Shown in pieces: positions 1 to 7,648 of a DNA stretch of 64,000 nucleotides. The notes beneath the pieces are model-generated. The model ran no database searches, had not been told where the DNA came from, and saw only the letters and a program-made list of their open reading frames with translations. Position 1 is the first letter of the stretch. Each line of letters opens with the position of its first letter. A program made the position numbers and the translations under genes. The stretch is from Mariprofundus sp. Lineage in GTDB: Bacteria; Pseudomonadota; Zetaproteobacteria; Mariprofundales; Mariprofundaceae. Where the stretch lies: positions 1 through 64,000 of the forward strand of contig JAJFLE010000041.1 of assembly GCA_021772835.1 (NCBI GenBank), in the 5' to 3' direction.

Positions 1-188
1 TGTTCATGATTTTTAATTTCTTTTGGGATTCCAATATGCTTTGCTATGATCATATTTCCCAAACATGCTTAAGTAAATGTTGAGCGGACCCGAGAGATCC
101 ATTCGAACAATGAAGCTTAGTACACATTCGTATTATGTTGGTTCTTAATCATCTTTAGCGACATAATGATAAGCATAGAGCATTGAAA

Positions 189-645
189 ATGAGCAAGAAA
201 ATGACTGCAGACGACAATGCACCCGAACGAAGCACTAATCGCACTGATCGGGGCACTGGAAGCCAGAGGTTTATTCTCAAAAGTTCATTCCGTTCCCGTC
301 AACCAGGTGGTAGCTGCTCATCTCGGTAAGATATAAAATTCGGCTGTCGCAGCTAAGGCACTCGCACCGATCAAGTCACCCGCGGCAGAACAAAAAGTGA
401 TGTTTCATCATGGCGAGCGCTGGGCTGGACCCGGTCACCCGGATGGTCTAAATAAATGGTAAAAATATCCATCTGGGCGCGGGTCTGATCGCAGCCGCCG
501 AAGCGATCGATGCCATGACCCAGAATCGACCTTATCGCAGAGCACGACTGATTTGTTGCTGTATGGATCAGTTTAAACGCCATGCTGGCTGCCAGTTTGA
601 TCCTGACTTTCTCAGGGTATCCCTAATGCTTGGCCAGTTCCCGCA
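189..645 (+). pseudogene. Degenerate HD-GYP domain gene (c-di-GMP phosphodiesterase remnant)
   Basis: Reading the plus strand in two frames gives a broken HD-GYP domain. From about 217 the frame reads LIGALEARGLFSKVHS, which resembles the start of HD-GYP domains (…LEARD.YSKGHS…). A TAA stop follows at about 334. The same frame resumes as ALAPIKSPAAEQKVMFHHGE and RWAGPGHPDGLNKW, matching the conserved HHER(W)DG.GYP(D)GL block. After a frameshift near 455 the next frame reads LGAGLIAAAEAIDAMTQNRP and then YRRA…LKRHAG.QFDP-like residues. The central HD metal-binding segment appears to be deleted. The first possible start is the ATG at 189, in yet another frame. The 3' end runs into the convergent gene at 623. 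With a stop, a frameshift and a deletion it cannot make an active enzyme. The first 188 bases are AT-rich and hold no gene I can support. Confidence 0.72.
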
Positions 646-1210
646 CATCATTTTCGACTGCCAGCAACTGGACCTCAGCTTCCAGGTCCAGATATACTTT
701 TTTAATAATTCCCTTTCCATCAATCAAATAAGCAATATTTTTGGCCATATGATTCATGGAAGTGTGGGCTGAGTAGTCACTGATCACATCCCCTTCAGGG
801 TCGGAGAGCAAGTCATGTGTCAGATGAAGTTGCTCAGCAAAATCGTGATGAGTCACAACCGATTCATAACTGATGCCAACCAGCCTTAAATTTATCTGCT
901 GCAATACGTCGTAGTGTTCTTTTATACGTTTGGCTTGCATAAGACCATCGGGTCTGTTGCCGTTATAAAAATAGATCAGGCACCAGTTACCAATGTAGTT
1001 ACTGCTTTTCACATATGCACTGTGTTGATTAAGCAGCCCGAATTCAGGCGCTTCTTTACCAACGGGTAAAGGTTTGCCGTTGTTTACCATAACACCGATG
1101 GCATAAACTGCAGGTAAGATAAAGATAAGAAACATGCCCACCACAACCTTTATGATGACGCGATGCACCTGTTTCTGTAGTTCAAAATTGTCGGCTCTTC
1201 TTCTTACCAT
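623..1210 (-). CDS. Membrane-anchored peroxiredoxin/BCP-fold protein lacking the peroxidatic cysteine
   Basis: The 195-residue protein has one N-terminal membrane segment (about residues 20-42) and then a thioredoxin-like AhpC/TSA domain facing the periplasm. The fold is recognisable from PVGKEAPEFGLLNQHS near the domain start, from WCLIYFYNGNRPDGLMQA where the peroxidatic loop belongs, and from the later block FAEQLHLTHDLLSDPEGDVI, which is typical of BCP-type peroxiredoxins. In active enzymes the loop reads roughly PxxxTxxC; here it is NGNRPDG, and no cysteine sits at that place. The only cysteine nearby lies in the preceding beta strand (NWCLIYFY). The domain is therefore either non-catalytic or works by other chemistry. 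It is followed at 1294 by agmatinase on the same strand with an 83-base gap. I am sure of the fold but not of the role. Confidence 0.65.
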   Translation of the reverse strand: MVRRRADNFELQKQVHRVIIKVVVGMFLIFILPAVYAIGVMVNNGKPLPVGKEAPEFGLLNQHSAYVKSSNYIGNWCLIYFYNGNRPDGLMQAKRIKEHYDVLQQINLRLVGISYESVVTHHDFAEQLHLTHDLLSDPEGDVISDYSAHTSMNHMAKNIAYLIDGKGIIKKVYLDLEAEVQLLAVENDVRELAKH

Positions 1211-1293
1211 CGGTAATTTCTAATACACCGGCATAATTAAATAAAGTCTAATATTCGAATGTTCACGCCCAATCCATATTTATTGTTTCAACA

Positions 1294-2127
1294 CTACAGA
1301 GATACAAGCAGCAACATTTCACGCACGCACTTGGCAGCCAGCACTGATGAACAGCCACTGTTATCCAGCTGAGGAGCCAGTTCCACCGCATCGAGACCCA
1401 CAATGTCACACCCCTTCATGACTCCAATAAAACGCTGGAACGTCCACCAGTCTATGCCGCCCGGCTCGGGTGTGCCTGTGCCGGGAAACGATGCCGGATC
1501 AAAAACATCGAGATCTACGGTCAAATAAAGCGGTCGATTGCCAATCCATGCCCTAAGCGCTGCCAGATCGTGCTCACGAAACGTAGTCAGCGTGCTGTAA
1601 TCAGACATCAGTTTATACTCATCCCTGGTGCCTGAACGGATTCCAATCTGGCGAATATGTTCCTGTCCGAGAAACTCTGAAACTCGTCGCATCACACAGG
1701 CATGAGAGAGTTTTACGCCCAAATAATCTTCACGCTGGTCTGCATGGGCATCAAGCTGCACAACCACCAGATCAGGGTACTTTTCATACACGGCTTCAAT
1801 GGCGGGAAGCGAAACCAGGTGCTCGCCTCCGAGCAGAAATGGAATCACATTATCTTTAAGCGCATCCTCAACCGATTCTTTAATGATAGAGAGTGATACC
1901 TCGACACTGCCCATCGGCAGCTCCAGATCACCTACATCGGCATAACTGACAGACTCAAGGTCGTGATCGAGCAGAGGTGAATAGGTCTCAATACCATCTG
2001 ATGCATCACGGATGGCTGCAGGGCCAAAACGGGCACCCGGGCGAAATGACACTGTACCATCAAACGGCACGCCAATGACGCGGATATTGTGAGGCTCTTT
2101 TACGTCTCTGTCAGTGAAATCAAACAT
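1294..2127 (-). CDS. speB: Agmatinase (ureohydrolase family)
   Basis: Agmatinase hydrolyses agmatine to putrescine and urea in the cytoplasm. At 277 residues it has normal family length. The binuclear manganese site is intact: GGEH at 100-103, DAHAD at 126-130, SHA at 141-143 and DLDVFDP at 205-211. PGTGTPEPGG follows at about 215-224, a pattern common in agmatinases and unlike arginase. The gene is divergent from the carboxynorspermidine dehydrogenase gene that starts at 2284, with 156 bases between their starts. This groups putrescine formation with the norspermidine/spermidine branch next door. Related ureohydrolases (guanidinobutyrase, guanidinopropionase) cannot be excluded by eye, but the polyamine neighbours favour agmatinase. 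Confidence 0.9.
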   Translation of the reverse strand: MFDFTDRDVKEPHNIRVIGVPFDGTVSFRPGARFGPAAIRDASDGIETYSPLLDHDLESVSYADVGDLELPMGSVEVSLSIIKESVEDALKDNVIPFLLGGEHLVSLPAIEAVYEKYPDLVVVQLDAHADQREDYLGVKLSHACVMRRVSEFLGQEHIRQIGIRSGTRDEYKLMSDYSTLTTFREHDLAALRAWIGNRPLYLTVDLDVFDPASFPGTGTPEPGGIDWWTFQRFIGVMKGCDIVGLDAVELAPQLDNSGCSSVLAAKCVREMLLLVSL

Positions 2128-2283
2128 GGCAAAAGATTAACTGTTTGTTGCACAGGCGGGAAGAGAGCACGTAATCCACTCATTATTGCCATGCTGATTT
2201 GTGAAATCTGGCTTCCCCTGCCTGCAGACATTATCATGCCCTCGCCCTTTACAGGCTAAATTACCCAGACAGAGGTCTCTTCC

Positions 2284-3498
2284 ATGAGCAGAGTGCTTAT
2301 TATCGGTGCCGGTGGCGTCGGACGTGTAGTAACCCATAAATGTGCACAGAATGCGGATATATTTTCCGACATTTGTCTGGCCAGTCGCACCAAATCCAAA
2401 TGCGACCAGATCGCATTGGAAATCACTGAAAAGACAGGGCGAATCATTCAGACTGCGACAGTAGATGCCGATAACGTGCCCGAGCTGGTAGCGCTGATCA
2501 GAAAAATTCAGCCGTTTATGATCATTAATGTAGCGCTGCCGTATCAGGATCTGAGCATCATGGATGCCTGCCTTGAGACTGGCGTGCACTATCTGGATAC
2601 GGCCAACTATGAGCCTCTGGATGAGGCGAAGTTTGAATACAGCTGGCAGTGGGCTTATCGCGAACGTTTTGAGAAAGCAGGCCTGATGGCACTGCTCGGC
2701 TCCGGTTTCGACCCGGGTGTGACCAACGTTTTTTCCGCCTATATGCAGAAACACTATTTCGACACCATGGATTATGTCGATATTCTCGACTGCAACGGCG
2801 GCGACCACGGTTATGCCTTTGCCACCAATTTCAATCCAGAGATCAACATCCGCGAAGTGACCAGCAACGGGCGTTATTTCAACAATGGCGAATGGATTGA
2901 GACATCACCGATGCAGTTTAAGAAACAGTTTGACTTCGAACAGGTTGGCCCGAAAAACATGTACCTGCTCTATCACGAGGAGATGGAGTCACTGGCCGTC
3001 AACCTCAAGGGTGTCAAACGCATGCGCTTCTGGATGACTTTCGGCGACGCCTATCTCAGACACCTGGAAGTCTTCCGTAATATAGGTCTGGACTCCATTG
3101 AGCCCATCATGTTTGAAGGCCGCGAAATTGTACCGATTCAGTTCCTCAAGGCACTGCTTCCGGACCCTGCAAGCCTTGGCCCACGCACGGTTGGTAAAAC
3201 CAATATCGGTGTGATTGTAAAAGGTACTAAGGACGGCAAACCGGTTTCGCGTTATATCTATAATATCTGCGACCATCAGGAGTGTTATAAAGAGACCAAC
3301 GCACAGGGTGTTTCCTACACCACGGGTGTGCCTGCCATGATCGGTGCGATGATGATGATCCAGGGCCACTGGATGAAAGCTGGCGTGTATAATATGGAAG
3401 AGTTCGATCCTGATCCGTTTATGACAGCACTGAATACACACGGCCTGCCGTGGACAGATATTGAAACCGACATTGACGTCGACGCTTTACCTGAATGA
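2284..3498 (+). CDS. Carboxynorspermidine/carboxyspermidine dehydrogenase (saccharopine dehydrogenase-like)
   Basis: This NADPH-dependent enzyme condenses aspartate semialdehyde with diaminopropane or putrescine to carboxy(nor)spermidine, the first step of the alternative polyamine route. The 404-residue protein opens with a Rossmann motif, VLIIGAGGVGRVVTHKCAQN (residues 4-23). It carries saccharopine-dehydrogenase features such as INVALPYQDLSIMDACLETG, GVHYLDTANYEP and LLGSGFDPGVTNVF. The ATG at 2284 follows a purine-rich stretch (cagaggtctcttcc). The partner decarboxylase begins 159 bases downstream. The pair is the defining module of this pathway in vibrios, Campylobacter and many marine bacteria. 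Whether the product is norspermidine or spermidine depends on the diamine. I see no diaminobutyrate aminotransferase/decarboxylase here, and agmatinase next door supplies putrescine, so spermidine is possible. Confidence 0.92.
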   Translation: MSRVLIIGAGGVGRVVTHKCAQNADIFSDICLASRTKSKCDQIALEITEKTGRIIQTATVDADNVPELVALIRKIQPFMIINVALPYQDLSIMDACLETGVHYLDTANYEPLDEAKFEYSWQWAYRERFEKAGLMALLGSGFDPGVTNVFSAYMQKHYFDTMDYVDILDCNGGDHGYAFATNFNPEINIREVTSNGRYFNNGEWIETSPMQFKKQFDFEQVGPKNMYLLYHEEMESLAVNLKGVKRMRFWMTFGDAYLRHLEVFRNIGLDSIEPIMFEGREIVPIQFLKALLPDPASLGPRTVGKTNIGVIVKGTKDGKPVSRYIYNICDHQECYKETNAQGVSYTTGVPAMIGAMMMIQGHWMKAGVYNMEEFDPDPFMTALNTHGLPWTDIETDIDVDALPE

Positions 3499-3500
3499 TT

Positions 3501-3634
3501 ATTCACCACAGAAGACGCAGAGGGAAAACAATTACTGCTCCTCCTTTTAGCTCGACGGGGCCCCTTGAGGTGCAACCGGTTTCGCATCAGGCGAACATAT
3601 TGAAAATCGTTTCTCCGCGTACTCTGCGGTGAAT
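3501..3634. repeat. Imperfect terminal inverted repeats filling the casdh-nspC gap
   Basis: The left arm at 3501-3527 begins ATTCACCACAGAAGACGCAG. The reverse complement of the right arm at 3610-3634 begins ATTCACCGCAGAGTACGCGG. The arms pair over about 25 bases with a few mismatches and enclose roughly 80 bases without a gene. The arm resembles the CACCACAGAG…CACAGAG type of short repeat found between genes in many bacterial genomes. It looks like a small non-coding, MITE-like element inserted inside the polyamine operon. It may add an RNA hairpin between the two coding regions. Confidence 0.7.
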
Positions 3635-3657
3635 GATAGCTTGAAAAGGTTCTAATA

Positions 3658-4791
3658 ATGAATATTGATATGACAAAGATCCCCTCACCCTGCTATGTGC
3701 TGGAAGAAGAGAAACTCATTGCTAACCTTGAGGTTCTCAAACGCGTGCAGGAAGAATCAGGCTGCAAAATCATCCTTGCCTTGAAAGGTTATGCCATGTG
3801 GTCAACGTTCGACCTGATCAAAAACTACCTTCCCGGCTGCACTGCCAGCTCCCTGTATGAACTGAAACTCGCCGATGAGACGTTCGGCCGCGAAAACCAT
3901 ATTTATTCAACCGCCTTCCGCGAAGATGAGTTTGATGAAGTTTGCCAGTTAGCCGGTCATATTGTATTCAACTCGGTTAATCAGTGGACGCAGTTCAGCA
4001 AAAAAGCCATCGATAGCGGAGCTTCATGCGGCCTGCGTGTGAATCCGGGTATCTCTGAAGTTGCTACTGATCTGTATAACCCCTGCTTCTCAGGGTCTCG
4101 TCTGGGCGTGCGTCCCGAGCATCTTAAAGGGGTTGAACTTGCTGGCATCGAAGGCATGCATGCACATGCACTGTGTGAAAACATGGCCGATTCGTCCGTT
4201 GCCCTGATTGACGCCTTTGAAGAAAAGTTCGCCGATTATATTCCATGGCTGAAATGGGTTAATTTTGGTGGCGGCCATCTGATCACACATGCCGATTATG
4301 ATGTTGATAAACTCATTGGACGCATCAGAGCATTCAAGGATAAATGGAACAAACAAATCTATCTGGAACCGGGTGGGGCCATAGGCTGGTGCACTGGCCC
4401 GCTGATTACATCTGTACTCGACATTGTGCCCACTGATGGGCTGGATGTGGCCATACTCGACATCTCAGCCACGGCTCACATGCCTGATGTGCTGGAAATG
4501 CCCTATCGCCCCACCATTACCGGTTCAGGTGAAGCTGGCCAAAAGAACTATACCTATCGCCTTGGCGGCACCTCGTGTCTGGCCGGTGACGTGATTGGTG
4601 ATTATTCATTTGACGAAGCTCTTACGATTGGTTCCAGACTCGTGTTCGAGGACATGATTCACTATACCATGGTGAAAACCACCATGTTCAATGGTGTACG
4701 TCATCCCGATATTGGCATCTGGCACACGGACAACACATTTGAGCTGGTACGTCGATTCAACTACGAGGATTTCCGCGACAGACTTTCTTGA
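3658..4791 (+). CDS. nspC: Carboxynorspermidine/carboxyspermidine decarboxylase
   Basis: This PLP-dependent, alanine-racemase-fold decarboxylase removes CO2 from carboxy(nor)spermidine to give norspermidine or spermidine. The 377-residue length is typical for NspC. The PLP lysine is in ILALKGYAMWSTF (about residue 43), close to family patterns (…LALKAF…). HAHALCENMADSS, the glycine loop WVNFGGGHLITHADYD, the substrate segment EPGGAIGW and the C-terminal GGTSCLAGDVIGDY are all present. The ATG at 3658 fits the family N-terminus (IPSPCYVLEEEKLIANL). It is co-directional with the dehydrogenase at 2284 and separated from it by the inverted-repeat element. Norspermidine and spermidine affect biofilm formation in related bacteria. 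That is family knowledge and is not shown here. Confidence 0.93.
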   Translation: MNIDMTKIPSPCYVLEEEKLIANLEVLKRVQEESGCKIILALKGYAMWSTFDLIKNYLPGCTASSLYELKLADETFGRENHIYSTAFREDEFDEVCQLAGHIVFNSVNQWTQFSKKAIDSGASCGLRVNPGISEVATDLYNPCFSGSRLGVRPEHLKGVELAGIEGMHAHALCENMADSSVALIDAFEEKFADYIPWLKWVNFGGGHLITHADYDVDKLIGRIRAFKDKWNKQIYLEPGGAIGWCTGPLITSVLDIVPTDGLDVAILDISATAHMPDVLEMPYRPTITGSGEAGQKNYTYRLGGTSCLAGDVIGDYSFDEALTIGSRLVFEDMIHYTMVKTTMFNGVRHPDIGIWHTDNTFELVRRFNYEDFRDRLS

Positions 4792-4871
4792 TCAGCATGA
4801 CACGTTCACAGTACAGCTTGTCACAGAGCTTTAGTCAGATAACTGTAGCCTCTGCACCGCACTAATGCGGA

Positions 4872-5423
4872 CTACTTGTAAGCAGTTTCCCCGGCAATAT
4901 ATGTCTTTTTCATAGCCCTTCTGGAAATTTTAGTTCCGGTACGAACAGCACGTGTGAGGTTGACGCGTTTCAGCGATGCACCGCCAAAGTCTGCATCGGT
5001 TAAATTAGCAAAAGAGAGGTCGGATTCGTTGAGTACTGCACCGCGCAGATCGGCACCTTCCAGGTTACAACCGGACATGTTGGCATAAATAATTTTGGCA
5101 TGGCGAAGGTCTTGCCCGGAAAGATCCATACCTGACAGATCGACTCCATCCATGGTCCAGCCACTACGAATGCGGGAGAGCACACGCTGCAGGTCAATAC
5201 GCGTACCTGCCTGTTTACAGTTCACCAGTGAGGCACCATCAAGGCTTGCATTGCGCATATCGGCACCGGACAAATCGGCTCCGGAAAAGTTACAGCCGTT
5301 GAGGCTTGCCCCCGAGAAATCCGCACCGGTCAAATCCTGATTTGAGAAATCCAAGCCTGACAGATCGGATCCAGCCATACTCTTTCCCTGTTTGATTTGT
5401 GCAATCACTTCTGAAACTGTCAT
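4872..5423 (-). CDS. Pentapeptide-repeat protein
   Basis: About 183 residues are built mainly of A(D/N)LxG-type pentapeptides (DLSGLDFSNQDLTGADFSGA, DLSGADMRNASLDGASL, LEGADLRGAVLNESDLSFAN). Such repeats fold as a right-handed quadrilateral beta helix. Two repeat blocks (about residues 14-72 and 92-160) are separated by a non-repeat linker, RIDLQRVLSRIRSGWTMDG. This linker resembles the N-terminal TVSEVIAQIKQGKSMAG, so the protein looks like a tandem duplication of one linker-plus-repeat unit. I chose the ATG at 5423 because AGGAGGGG lies just upstream; the longer start at 5441 would place that ribosome site inside the gene. No signal peptide is seen. Some pentapeptide proteins protect gyrase, but nothing here shows a specific role. 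Confidence 0.85.
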   Translation of the reverse strand: MTVSEVIAQIKQGKSMAGSDLSGLDFSNQDLTGADFSGASLNGCNFSGADLSGADMRNASLDGASLVNCKQAGTRIDLQRVLSRIRSGWTMDGVDLSGMDLSGQDLRHAKIIYANMSGCNLEGADLRGAVLNESDLSFANLTDADFGGASLKRVNLTRAVRTGTKISRRAMKKTYIAGETAYK

Positions 5424-5514
5424 AACCCCTCCTAAGGACATCAGTCATGGTAAAATGAAACGTATAAAGCGCAAGCAGTATCTCAATGAAGCGCAGGAAT
5501 AATCAGCTTTTGCC

Positions 5515-5826
5515 TTAAACCTTATCTTCTGCAATACGCTCTTTTTTGGCCCGAATGCGTGATTTTTTGTCATCAGCAGCATGAGCATCGCGTGGTTTGC
5601 GTGGTAGTGGGCGATAAATCTCTACGCGGTCACCATCACTGAGAACTTGAGCACCTTTTACCAGCTTGGCATAAATACCCAGTTTATTGACCGCCAGATC
5701 AATGTCCGGGTGTTGTTCCAACAGCCCTGACATATGTACTGCTTCTTCTGCCGTAGTACCTTGGGCAACATCAAGCTCTTCAATAATCTGCTCGTGTGCA
5801 AGCGCATAAACCACAGAAACGTGCAT
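5515..5826 (-). CDS. rnfH: RnfH family ubiquitin-like protein
   Basis: A 103-residue protein of the RnfH (UPF0125) family with the beta-grasp pattern VSVVYALAHEQIIEELDVAQ near the N-terminus and the signature block VNKLGIYAKLVKGAQVLSDG followed by DRVEIYRPLPRKPRDA. The C-terminus is highly charged. Its start codon shares one base with the stop of ratA (TGATG at 5824-5828), so the two are translationally coupled. The ratA-rnfH pair is conserved across proteobacteria, and no Rnf complex genes are nearby. The molecular role of RnfH is not settled. Confidence 0.9.
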   Translation of the reverse strand: MHVSVVYALAHEQIIEELDVAQGTTAEEAVHMSGLLEQHPDIDLAVNKLGIYAKLVKGAQVLSDGDRVEIYRPLPRKPRDAHAADDKKSRIRAKKERIAEDKV

Positions 5827-6260
5827 CAGTGCCCCTTCAGTTCCAGCGCACGTTTTTCAAATGCCTGCACCATAGACTTACAAGCAGTTGAAAAAATCGG
5901 ACTGGCCACCAGATCAACCATCATACTGCGAAATTCGAATTCTATGGAGAAATGCACACGGCAGCGCTGCTCATCAAGAGGTTCAAATGTCCATATGCTT
6001 TCCAGAAAGCGAAATGGGCCTTCAAGCAAGCGGATTTCAACCAACTTATTGGTAATAAAACGATCAATGGTTTTAAAACTGTGCCGGGACCCTGCCAGGT
6101 CTGCAATCAATTCTGCAGTCAGCTCTGCGTCCTTTCTGCTCAACACCCTTGATCCTGCCACCCAGGGCAGAAAAGAGGGGTAAGCATCAATATCCATCAC
6201 CACATCGAACATAGTCGCTGCTGAGCATGGAATGATGCGCGTCTCTTCGAAGCTTCGCAT
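5826..6260 (-). CDS. ratA: RatA / Coq10-like START-domain protein
   Basis: A 144-residue START/polyketide-cyclase-fold protein of the Coq10/RatA family. Recognisable blocks are VMDIDAYPSFLPWVAGSRVL, the DRFITNKLVEIRLLEGPFRF strand pair and the C-terminal helix LVASPIFSTACKSMVQAFEK. Homologues either bind ubiquinone-type lipids or, in E. coli, act on ribosomal subunit association; sequence cannot choose between these. The gene lies two bases after the der reading frame and overlaps rnfH at TGATG, so der, ratA and rnfH are probably one transcript. Confidence 0.9.
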   Translation of the reverse strand: MRSFEETRIIPCSAATMFDVVMDIDAYPSFLPWVAGSRVLSRKDAELTAELIADLAGSRHSFKTIDRFITNKLVEIRLLEGPFRFLESIWTFEPLDEQRCRVHFSIEFEFRSMMVDLVASPIFSTACKSMVQAFEKRALELKGH

Positions 6261-6262
6261 GC

Positions 6263-7624
6263 CTAACGTTTTTTCTCCGGAGCATACGGGTTGCTGCTGG
6301 CAGAAAAAATAAATCGAATGGGCACACCGACCAGTTTAAATGTTTGGCGGAAGGATTGCTCAAGGAATTTACGATAGCTGGATTTCAACCCTTTCGGTCG
6401 ATTACAAAAGATTTTGATAGTAGGCGGCGATGTAGCAATTTGGGATGCATATTTGAGCCTGACTACTGCGCCATTATCACTTGGTGGATGTTGAGCTTCC
6501 TGAGTGTCGCTTAGCCAGCGGTTCAACGGACCTGTACCCAATTCAAAACGATTCAGTTTGGAAGCATAAATGGCCTTGCCAAGCAGTTGTTTCACACCCT
6601 TGCCGGTTTTGGCCGTAATTCTGAACGTTGGAATTTCAGGAAAGCCGCGCATACGGAAATCAAGGCGCTCCACATAATGTTTCCATTCAGCTTCGGAGAT
6701 CAGATCCAACTTATTCACGGCGACTATCAACGCACAGCCTTCATCAAAGGCCAGCTGCATCAAACGCATATCCTGCTCAACCACACCTTCTGAACCATCA
6801 AGCACCATAACTGCTGTATCCGCGCGCTTGAATGCCTGTACTGCCTTGACGCGGGCAACAAACTCAATGACATCGGCAATACGGCCATGCTTACGCTGAC
6901 CTGCGGTATCCACAAGACGAATAAATCCATCGCCATAAGCCAGTTCACTATCAATAGCATCACGGGTAGTGCCGGCAATATCGCTGACTACCATGCGTTC
7001 ACGCCCTAACCAGGCATTAATCAGTGTGGATTTACCAACATTCGGGCGTCCAATCACCGCAATACTGGCAATCGGAGTACCATGCTCTTCCTCGTTGTCC
7101 CTGACACTCGGGAGCTTGTCAGCGAGATCGGCAACAAACTCTTTTACGCCATTGCCATGTGAGGCGGAAATGGCGATGGGATCACCCATACCAAGTCCAT
7201 AAAAATCCATTTCTGAATTCGGTCTTTCGGCTTTATTCACAATCAGGAAAACAGTGATTTGATGACGGCGCAGTTTATTGGCAATGGCCGCATCCACGGG
7301 TGTGCAACCTGCCTGGGCATCGGTTACAAAAAGGACGATATCAGCGATTTCAAGGGCTGCTTCCACCTGTGCATCAATAGCCGGTTGCATGGCATCATGT
7401 GTCCCTTCACCAATACCACCGGTATCAACCAGGACAACCTGCTGATCGCCAACCAGACATTCAGTTTCAAGTCTGTCTACTGTCACGCCCGGACGGTCAC
7501 CTACGATTGCAGTACGATGCCCGACAATACGATTGAATAGTGTTGACTTACCCACATTGGGTCGGCCTACGATGGCAATAACGGGAAGTCTCCCGACAGC
7601 GATATCTCGAACAGTTTCAGTCAC
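6263..7624 (-). CDS. der: Ribosome-assembly GTPase Der (EngA)
   Basis: Der is an essential double-GTPase for 50S subunit maturation. The 453-residue protein has two full G domains: the first with GRPNVGKST (about 20-28), DTGG and NKAE motifs, the second with GRPNVGKST (about residue 193), DTAGQRKHGR and NKLD. A C-terminal KH-like domain follows (KIFCNRPKGLKSSYRKFLEQ). All nucleotide-binding residues appear intact. It sits between bamB (24-base gap) and ratA (2-base gap) in a minus-strand cluster that keeps the bamB-der order known from gammaproteobacteria. Confidence 0.97.
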   Translation of the reverse strand: MTETVRDIAVGRLPVIAIVGRPNVGKSTLFNRIVGHRTAIVGDRPGVTVDRLETECLVGDQQVVLVDTGGIGEGTHDAMQPAIDAQVEAALEIADIVLFVTDAQAGCTPVDAAIANKLRRHQITVFLIVNKAERPNSEMDFYGLGMGDPIAISASHGNGVKEFVADLADKLPSVRDNEEEHGTPIASIAVIGRPNVGKSTLINAWLGRERMVVSDIAGTTRDAIDSELAYGDGFIRLVDTAGQRKHGRIADVIEFVARVKAVQAFKRADTAVMVLDGSEGVVEQDMRLMQLAFDEGCALIVAVNKLDLISEAEWKHYVERLDFRMRGFPEIPTFRITAKTGKGVKQLLGKAIYASKLNRFELGTGPLNRWLSDTQEAQHPPSDNGAVVRLKYASQIATSPPTIKIFCNRPKGLKSSYRKFLEQSFRQTFKLVGVPIRFIFSASSNPYAPEKKR

Positions 7625-7648
7625 TTAGGCCACCCAGTCAGGAATCAG

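Noticed and set aside
2137-2808. 223-codon minus-strand frame opposite the carboxynorspermidine dehydrogenase
   Set aside because: It is antisense to a clear gene, has no domain and no ribosome site.
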